Shown: piece after piece, positions 1 to 4,621 of the stretch
How positions within the stretch are numbered: the stretch's first letter is position 1
Layout: each line of letters opens with the position of its first letter
Source: Treponema sp.
GTDB taxonomy: Bacteria; Spirochaetota; Spirochaetia; Treponematales; Rectinemataceae
DNA length: 6,049 nt
Direction of reading: 5' to 3'
NCBI GenBank assembly: GCA_017849315.1
Contig: JAFIHQ010000140.1
Span: forward strand, 1 to 6,049
Program-made: the position numbers and the translations under genes
The notes under the pieces: model-generated
The model's database searches: none
What the model was told of the DNA's origin: nothing
The model's input: the letters and a program-made list of their open reading frames with translations, nothing else

Positions 1-380
1 CGTCAAAGGCGCAGCCAGAAGCTCCATCAAGGGCGCCGTCAGAGGGTCCGATCGATTTTGACAGGTTTGCAGGTTACCGGCTTGCGTTCATTGACGCTGC
101 CAGCCTAGCGGCGAGCGTCGGCAGTACGCATTCTGGCGATGCCAACGAGTTCTGTCGCTACGAGGCTCTTGCGATGCTCGGTGCTCTTTCTCGTGTCCTT
201 GGCGAGCCGTCACTAGCGGAGATCAAACGGGTTGTGGCGGATGATTTGGACATGGATCGGAAGCAGAGCGGCACGATGGTCGATTGTGAAGTGGCGTTTA
301 AGCTCGTTCAAGGAGGCTATGATCGGGTCACCATCCACGGATTTGTGCCTCGGGCCATGTCGTATGGGAAGTTATCATGA
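1..380 (+). CDS. 3' end of an unrecognised protein gene (5' end outside window)
   Basis: A reading frame is open from the left edge (first full codon at base 3) to a TGA at 378-380, giving the last 125 residues. I do not recognise the family. The visible part starts with a Pro/Ala/Ser-rich stretch (about residues 1-16) that looks like an interdomain linker. A compact domain of about 105 residues follows, with an Ala-rich helix-like segment (LAFIDAASLAASVG, residues 28-41), another helix-like segment around residues 53-68, and a C-terminal part ending in GFVPRAMSYGKLS. No membrane segment or signal peptide is visible. An internal ATG at 174 has a GAGG-like sequence upstream and could start a 68-residue protein. 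I prefer the longer frame because the upstream part also reads as plausible protein with no stop codon. About 60 bases separate its stop from the next promoter-like element, so it is probably not in the following operon. Confidence 0.55.
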   Translation, partial: SKAQPEAPSRAPSEGPIDFDRFAGYRLAFIDAASLAASVGSTHSGDANEFCRYEALAMLGALSRVLGEPSLAEIKRVVADDLDMDRKQSGTMVDCEVAFKLVQGGYDRVTIHGFVPRAMSYGKLS

Positions 381-440
381 GCTTTAGTTTGAACGGTGGG
401 TTGAAGGTTTAGAAACCAGAGAAAAAATCTGCGCACCAGC

Positions 441-470
441 TTGTCATTACAGTTGGAGATACGCTATAGT
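441..470 (+). promoter_or_regulatory. Candidate sigma-70-type promoter of the DUF3798 gene
   Basis: TTGTCA (441-446) and TATAGT (465-470) are separated by 18 bases and differ from the TTGACA/TATAAT consensus by one base each. Initiation would fall near 476-478, about 40 bases before the ATG at 517. A GTG at 469 is in frame with this gene, but it lies inside the -10 box and so would not be in the transcript. This supports the ATG as the true start. Confidence 0.55.
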
Positions 471-504
471 GCGCCCAATAGTTTACCAAAATAATTATCT
501 ATTC

Positions 505-511
505 AGGAGGG
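505..511 (+). promoter_or_regulatory. Strong ribosome binding site deciding the DUF3798 start
   Basis: AGGAGGG lies five bases before the ATG at 517, a near-perfect Shine-Dalgarno match. It selects this ATG, which begins a typical signal peptide, over the in-frame GTG at 469, which would put 16 unlikely residues in front of the signal sequence. Confidence 0.8.
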
Positions 512-516
512 TTCCT

Positions 517-1704
517 ATGAAGAAAGCAAGGTTTGCAGTGGTTGTATTGCTCCTTGCATTTTGCGCGACGCTGGTTCCCGCTTTTGCGGCGGAGAGTTTT
601 CATATTGGCGTTGTGACCGGTACTGTTTCTCAAGGCGAAGATGTCATTCGAGGCGCCGAGTATCTTATCAGTCAGTACGGAAACGCCCAGAAGGGCGGCA
701 TCATCAAGCACGTGACCTATCCAGACAATTTCAGTTCGGAGATGGAGACGGTCATTTCCCAGATTGTCGGCTTGGCGGACGATCCACTCATGAAGGCCAT
801 CGTCGTTGTGGAGGCTGTACCAGGGACTGCAGAGGCGTTCAAGCGCGTCAAAGCGAAGCGGCCAGACATTCTCTGCTTTGCGGGCGAGCCTCAGGAAGAC
901 CCTGCGGTGATCTCTGCGGTGGCCGACATGTCGATCAATTCCGATACGCTCTCGATGGGGTACATAATGCCACTCGTTGCAAAAAAACTCGGGGCGGACA
1001 CCTTTGTGCATATTTCGTTCCCGCGCCACATGAGCTACGAACTTCTCTCTCGGCGCAGAGCGATCATGGAACAGGCCTGCAAGGACCTTGGGCTCAAATT
1101 CGTTTTCGAAACTGCGCCGGATCCGACCGGAGACGTGGGAGTGCCCGGAGCGCAACAGTTCATTCTGGAACAGGTACCGGCATGGATTCAGAAGTACGGC
1201 AAGAAAACGGCATTCTTTAGTACGAACAACGCGCACGTCGAGCCGCTTCTTAAGAGCATCGCCCAGTACGGCGGTTATTATGTACAGACTGACTCGCCAT
1301 TGCAGGGATATGCCGGGGCGTTTGGAATCGATTTAAGCAACGAAAAGGGCGACTGGAAGGCAATTTTGTCCAAGATCGAGAAAACGGTAGTGGACAGAGG
1401 TGCTTCAGGGAGGCTCGTCACCTGGCCATATCCGTCGGGGTACTGCATTGTGGCTGGTTTGGGCGAGTATGCGAAACGCGTGATCGAGAAAAAGGCATCG
1501 TTAGGCAACCGCTCGGATGTTGTTAAGGCTTTGAGCACGTATTCGCCTGGTGTGAGTTGGAACACGACGGTGTACAAAGACGCCGCAACGCAGGTCAATA
1601 TGAAAAATTTCCTACTGGTTTATCAGGACAGCTATGTGTTCGGCAAAGGGCCGATGCAGGTGGACAAAGTTAAAGTCCCTGAGAAATATTTGGCTATCAA
1701 GTAG
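517..1704 (+). CDS. Exported DUF3798 family protein, putative periplasmic ligand-binding protein
   Basis: This 395-residue protein is recognised as DUF3798 from characteristic blocks: FHIGVVTGTVSQGED (28-42), HVTYPDNFSSEMETVISQI (65-83), the PGTAEAF segment (102-108), ISFPRHMSYELLSRRR (166-181), FETAPDPTGDVG (197-208) and QQFILEQVPAWI (213-224). The family resembles the two-lobed periplasmic binding proteins of ABC importers, but its ligand is unknown to me. Residues 1-24 form a signal peptide (MKKARF, hydrophobic core, PAFA then AE), suggesting cleavage by signal peptidase I near residue 24. Cys16 is preceded by Leu-Ala-Phe, a poor lipobox, so a lipoprotein is less likely. The length is near the usual maximum for the family. 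The ATG was chosen on the strong ribosome site, the signal peptide and the promoter position. The oxidoreductase follows after 47 bases with no terminator, suggesting one transcript. Transporter membrane and ATPase genes, which would be expected if it feeds an importer, are not in the window. Confidence 0.88.
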   Translation: MKKARFAVVVLLLAFCATLVPAFAAESFHIGVVTGTVSQGEDVIRGAEYLISQYGNAQKGGIIKHVTYPDNFSSEMETVISQIVGLADDPLMKAIVVVEAVPGTAEAFKRVKAKRPDILCFAGEPQEDPAVISAVADMSINSDTLSMGYIMPLVAKKLGADTFVHISFPRHMSYELLSRRRAIMEQACKDLGLKFVFETAPDPTGDVGVPGAQQFILEQVPAWIQKYGKKTAFFSTNNAHVEPLLKSIAQYGGYYVQTDSPLQGYAGAFGIDLSNEKGDWKAILSKIEKTVVDRGASGRLVTWPYPSGYCIVAGLGEYAKRVIEKKASLGNRSDVVKALSTYSPGVSWNTTVYKDAATQVNMKNFLLVYQDSYVFGKGPMQVDKVKVPEKYLAIK

Positions 1705-1751
1705 AACGTTTATGTATTTCGCAGGAAGAACCACAGCGGTAGAATAGATCC

Positions 1752-2921
1752 ATGGCTGAACCTAAGATTGGCATAATTGGCGCTGGTGGGATTGCTCCAT
1801 CGCACATTGAGGGTTTTTTAGCGGCTGGTGCAGAAGTGGTCGCGATAGCAAACCGGACGGTGAGCAAGGCGCAGAGCCTGGCCGGGCGTTATGCGATACC
1901 GCTTGTGTGTTCTTCTTTGGATGAGATGTTGGCTAAGGCGCCGTTGGATGCTGTGGCAATAGCGGCCCCGACTTTTATGCATGCTCCGTTGGCCGTACAA
2001 GCCTTGCGTGCGGGACTGCATGTGTTTTGCGAGAAGCCGCCTGCGCTAAATGCACACGAGGCCGAGGCTATGGCGGACGCCGCCGCGCGCTCCGGCAAGG
2101 TGCTGATGTTCAACTTCAACAACCGGGCGCGGCCGGAGGCGCAGGCGATGATGGAGTTCATACAGCGCGGCGGCGTGGGGCGGATCAATTCAGCGCAGGC
2201 GGCGTGGGTGCGACAAATGGGCATTCCCGGTTACGGTGGATGGTTTACCAACAAGAAATATGCAGGCGGCGGCGCCATGATCGACCTCATCCACATGGCG
2301 GATCTTGCGCTGTACTTCATGGACTTCCCAAAGCCTGATTACGTTTTGGCCTCGAACTTCTATAACTTCCAGCACGATGAAGCGTTTAGAAGCGATTATG
2401 GCGAGCAGATCGAAGCCGAGAGTTCTTCTGGTGGCGGCCAGAAAGCTGTTATGGATGTCGAGACGGCCTGCCATGCCATGGTCACTTTCAAGACAGGCCA
2501 GTGCCTGATGATTCGCGCTTCGTGGGCAGAAATGGTTGAGCGCGAGCGCGCATCAGTCACCTTTCAGGGTGCTTGGGCGGGCGGCACGCTGGAGCGCATC
2601 TTTTCTACACAGGGCGGACCCTTGGTAGCGGACACCACAGACGGCTTCGGCCGGGCTGCAGCAGACAATGGTAAGAACTCATACATAGATCGATGCAAAT
2701 TGTTCGTTTTGGACAACGGCAAAATCATCGAACGGTCTTTGGTTTTCGGAGCTGGACAGGACGACATGGGAAGGCGTGCTAACGTTGCAAATTTTGTAAA
2801 GGCCATGCGCGGCGAAGCTCGGCCACTCAATACGCCCAATCAGGCGGTTCGGCTGATGAAGATCATTGACGCTATCTATGAGTCAGCGGCCACAAAACAA
2901 CCTGTGTCTGTGGCAGGCTAG
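1752..2921 (+). CDS. Gfo/Idh/MocA family NAD(P)-dependent oxidoreductase
   Basis: This 389-residue cytoplasmic enzyme belongs to the glucose-fructose oxidoreductase / inositol dehydrogenase / MocA family, which oxidises or reduces hydroxyl or keto groups of sugars, inositols and related compounds with NAD(P). The Rossmann fold opens with GIIGAGGIA (7-15, GxGxxA motif). The strand AEVVAIANR (27-35) follows, with no acidic residue at its end, so cofactor preference is unclear. EKP at 94-96 supplies the family lysine (Lys95) near the nicotinamide. The C-terminal substrate domain holds GGGAMIDLIHMADL (172-185), with Asp178 and His181 at the usual catalytic positions. The SWAE segment (257-260) belongs to the family's beta-sheet domain. 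Length is normal and all key residues are present. The ribosome site is weak: an AGGAAG lies too far upstream (1723-1728), so translation may partly depend on the DUF3798 gene 47 bases before it. The stop TAG lies in the first unit of a tandem repeat. The substrate cannot be told from sequence. Confidence 0.92.
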   Translation: MAEPKIGIIGAGGIAPSHIEGFLAAGAEVVAIANRTVSKAQSLAGRYAIPLVCSSLDEMLAKAPLDAVAIAAPTFMHAPLAVQALRAGLHVFCEKPPALNAHEAEAMADAAARSGKVLMFNFNNRARPEAQAMMEFIQRGGVGRINSAQAAWVRQMGIPGYGGWFTNKKYAGGGAMIDLIHMADLALYFMDFPKPDYVLASNFYNFQHDEAFRSDYGEQIEAESSSGGGQKAVMDVETACHAMVTFKTGQCLMIRASWAEMVERERASVTFQGAWAGGTLERIFSTQGGPLVADTTDGFGRAAADNGKNSYIDRCKLFVLDNGKIIERSLVFGAGQDDMGRRANVANFVKAMRGEARPLNTPNQAVRLMKIIDAIYESAATKQPVSVAG

Positions 2922-3050
2922 GGCTAAAGACAGCAGGCTAGGGCTAAAGACAGCAGGCTAGGGCTAAAGACAGCAGGCTAAGGGTAAAGACAGCAGGCTA
3001 AGGGTAAAGACAGCAGGCTAAGGGTAAAGACAGCAGGCTAAGGGTAAAGA
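2911..3050. repeat. Seven-copy 20-base direct tandem repeat in two variant blocks
   Basis: Seven head-to-tail 20-base units fill most of the gap between two convergent genes. Units 2-3 (2931-2970) read CAGCAGGCTAGGGCTAAAGA. Unit 1 (2911-2930) is the same except for its first two bases, and it contains the oxidoreductase stop codon (2919-2921). Units 4-7 (2971-3050) read CAGCAGGCTAAGGGTAAAGA, differing at two positions. Within each block the copies are identical, apart from the edge of unit 1. The 20-base period is not a multiple of three and the units bring stop codons, so the array is not coding. No strong hairpin is visible inside a unit. It is best described as a minisatellite (VNTR-like); any function is unknown. 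Confidence 0.97.
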
Positions 3051-3098
3051 CAAATCCTGGCTAGCTGGCGCAGTTAGGTGCAAGGAGCGCAGTGTCTG

Positions 3099-3551
3099 TC
3101 AGTTGCCAGGAACCTCCACGCATTCGCTGTAGAGGATTTGCCACTCGCCATTTTCGTCGCGCTTTTCGACGTGCGCCGTGTTGCCCTTGTTCCACCAGAC
3201 AAGTTCCATATCGTTGGTGTAGCGAACCCCAGAGGCCGAAAGAACTCGCGGAAGTGTGTATTCTTTCCCATCCGGCATCGTCACTTTGACAAAATCCAGG
3301 CTCTTGTCCGAAAGCGAATAGTATCGAGCCGTCATCCTGTCGCCGTTTTCCGCCTGGTAGACGATTGGCTTACCGCCGACAACTTCGAGTTTGCTGCTCT
3401 TGTCCGCAGTATTGCAGCTTGAAACGGTACAGACAAGCGCAAAAAGAAGCACGCCCCAAATCACAAAGGTCGAGCTCGCCAGGCGTCTAGCTCCAGCTTT
3501 CTGAGTTCGTCTGGCGCAACCCTGTTCGTCCAGCATTCTTTTCAACTTCAT
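3099..3551 (-). CDS. mliC: MliC-like lysozyme-inhibitor lipoprotein
   Basis: This 150-residue protein has a C-terminal MliC domain (membrane-bound inhibitor of c-type lysozyme). Seen in the sequence: YQAENGDRM (65-73), LSASGVRYTN (104-113) and WWNKGNTAHVEK (119-130). These align with the Escherichia coli pattern YQC, SASGARYT and FWSKGDEA. The Ser of SASG and the Lys of the KG motif are known in the family to insert into the lysozyme active site, and both are present. The start at 3551 has GGAGGAA six bases upstream; an earlier in-frame ATG at 3629 lacks comparable support. A 28-residue Arg/Lys-rich N-terminus precedes a hydrophobic segment (29-41) and TVSSC, where Cys46 is a plausible lipidation site with a relaxed lipobox. 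It would sit in the periplasm, anchored to a membrane, protecting peptidoglycan from host or environmental lysozyme. Oddly, the first cysteine of the usual disulfide is Ala67, while the second (Cys144) remains. The DUF4130 gene lies 107 bases upstream, so it may have its own promoter, although none is convincing. Confidence 0.85.
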   Translation of the reverse strand: MKLKRMLDEQGCARRTQKAGARRLASSTFVIWGVLLFALVCTVSSCNTADKSSKLEVVGGKPIVYQAENGDRMTARYYSLSDKSLDFVKVTMPDGKEYTLPRVLSASGVRYTNDMELVWWNKGNTAHVEKRDENGEWQILYSECVEVPGN

Positions 3552-3557
3552 CCGTTC

Positions 3558-3564
3558 TTCCTCC
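3558..3564 (-). promoter_or_regulatory. Ribosome binding site deciding the mliC-like start
   Basis: GGAGGAA on the minus strand lies six bases before the ATG at 3551-3549. It favours that start over an in-frame ATG 78 bases further upstream, which would add 26 residues before an already long signal region. Confidence 0.75.
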
Positions 3565-3658
3565 ATGCAAAGTGACTTTTCGCACGGCAGTTCTGTGTCC
3601 ATTCCAGCTATTCCAGAATCGTTGTCCACTCAAAACCATCTTATCATTTAAAAAAGAA

Positions 3659-4531
3659 TTACGATAGCTCCGGCAGATCGGCCCAGTATTTCTTGGGCAT
3701 GCGATTGGCCTGCAGTCTGGGATCTTTTCGAGCCTGAATGGCGATGGCAGAAAAATACCGTTGCCAATACTGGCGCAGTTCGAGTTCCTGCCTGGAATAT
3801 TCTGCCTGCGGGCTTTTTACTGTGTCGACTTCTGTATCGATCCCTATGTCGATCGCACCCGTGTCTATTTCAAGATCTGCGCCGGTTGTAACAAAGTCGA
3901 GCCCCTCGACGACGCGGGCGGGTGCCCCCGATTCGTGCAGTACAGCTTTCGCCCTTTTTCTGTCATGAATGACGAAATTAAAGCGCGGCAACCGTGCTTC
4001 AAAATGAGGAGCGAGAAACTGAATAATATCGCAGTCCGGGCTTATAGTGGCATAGAGAATGCCATCAGCCAATTCGGAAAACCGCAAGAGTCCACAGAGC
4101 TTTTCTGCCTGATTGAGTATACGTCCCGACGCTTTTACGACCTTTAGCTCGTCGTCGTCGCCCAAGTTGTCGAGCGCAAATGGCTTCGAGGTTTCTTCCA
4201 AAACCCGACAAAGGATTCTGCCCACACTGTTGTCGATCATCTCAAAGTCCGAACAAAAGGCCTCATAACAGGTGCCCAGGGCTTTGGTGCTGCCATGTTC
4301 GGCACATGCTTTCCAGAGATACCGTGCCTTCTGAACGTCAGTCTTTACAAGGAATTCGTCATCGAATGACAATTCCATGGTTCGAGTCACAAGGGACGGA
4401 CTTGCCCTGGACGCTGCAGCGCCACTGGACTTAAACTCCAGGTTCTTATCGGATTCTGAGGGGGCGATTCCATGAGCTTCAAAAGCTGCGCAAAAAAGGC
4501 CAGGAAAACTCCCGTCGTACAAAAAAGTCAT
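3659..4531 (-). CDS. DUF4130 / TIGR03915-like probable DNA-metabolism protein, partner of the radical SAM protein
   Basis: This 290-residue protein matches the family named probable DNA metabolism protein, which is usually encoded beside a TIGR03916 radical SAM protein and in other bacteria is sometimes fused to a uracil-DNA glycosylase domain. Its reaction is unknown. Seen here: the typical opening MTFLYDGSFPGLF (1-13); KTDVQKARYLW (63-73); LLRFSELADGILYATISPD (148-166); the conserved HFEARLPRFNFVIHDRKR block (176-193); and the C-terminal signature YWQRYFSAIAI (255-265) with RLQANRMPKKYWADLPE (272-288). No transmembrane segment or signal peptide is present, so it is cytoplasmic. I chose the ATG at 4531 over the in-frame TTG at 4573 because it has GAGG five bases upstream and matches the family opening. 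Two stretches look inserted relative to the family as I recall it: a Ser/Ala-rich segment (about 21-52) and an acidic Asp/Ile/Thr-rich segment (about 207-240). No uracil-DNA glycosylase domain is fused to it. It follows the radical SAM gene after 90 bases and is probably in the same operon. Confidence 0.87.
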   Translation of the reverse strand: MTFLYDGSFPGLFCAAFEAHGIAPSESDKNLEFKSSGAAASRASPSLVTRTMELSFDDEFLVKTDVQKARYLWKACAEHGSTKALGTCYEAFCSDFEMIDNSVGRILCRVLEETSKPFALDNLGDDDELKVVKASGRILNQAEKLCGLLRFSELADGILYATISPDCDIIQFLAPHFEARLPRFNFVIHDRKRAKAVLHESGAPARVVEGLDFVTTGADLEIDTGAIDIGIDTEVDTVKSPQAEYSRQELELRQYWQRYFSAIAIQARKDPRLQANRMPKKYWADLPELS

Positions 4532-4536
4532 TGCAA

Positions 4537-4540
4537 CCTC
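4537..4540 (-). promoter_or_regulatory. Ribosome binding site deciding the DUF4130 start
   Basis: GAGG on the minus strand, five bases before the ATG at 4531-4529, supports this start rather than the TTG at 4573. It lies one base from a pair of 12-base direct repeats, so a factor binding those repeats could affect translation or transcription of this gene. Confidence 0.55.
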
Positions 4541-4541
4541 G

Positions 4542-4570
4542 CTGAATTTTTCGGAACACTGAATTTTTCG
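4542..4570. repeat. Pair of 12-base direct repeats upstream of the DUF4130 gene
   Basis: CTGAATTTTTCG occurs at 4542-4553 and again exactly at 4559-4570, 17 bases apart start to start. Each copy holds GAATTTTTC, which is symmetrical at its ends (GAA...TTC), as in many operator half-sites. The pair lies in the 90-base gap between the radical SAM and DUF4130 genes, directly before the ribosome site. A regulatory role is possible but not shown; a small local duplication is the simple alternative. Confidence 0.6.
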
Positions 4571-4621
4571 CAACGCTAGATCTTTTCTATCGTCTCTCCC
4601 TGCACTTTTCCATCACGAAGT

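Noticed and set aside
397..411. Possible terminator hairpin (GGTTTAGAAACC) after the first gene
   Set aside because: The loop would be only two bases with a weak five-pair stem and no T-run directly after it, so it is not a convincing terminator.
469..516. GTG at 469 as start of the DUF3798 protein
   Set aside because: It overlaps the likely -10 box and lacks a ribosome site, while the ATG at 517 has AGGAGGG and begins a clean signal peptide.
561..1220. Plus-strand 219-codon frame overlapping the DUF3798 gene
   Set aside because: It is a frame-shifted shadow of the real gene with Arg/Cys/Gly-rich, domain-free sequence.
499..1236. Long minus-strand open frame of 245 codons opposite the DUF3798 gene
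   Set aside because: It lies wholly antisense to a well-supported exported protein, its translation is rich in Arg, His and Cys with no recognisable domain, and it has no ribosome site that I can see.
2911..3050. Tandem array as plasmid iterons or a CRISPR array
   Set aside because: There is no replication initiator gene nearby, and the units abut without spacers, so neither a CRISPR array nor a supported origin is indicated.
2911..3050. Telomere-like character of the CTAGGG/CTAAGGG words in the array
   Set aside because: The array lies between two chromosomal genes and the resemblance is to only part of a 20-base unit, so it is coincidental.
3552..3658. Promoter for the mliC-like gene
   Set aside because: AT-rich words (TTAAAT, TAAGAT on the minus strand) occur, but no matching -35 box at proper spacing was found.
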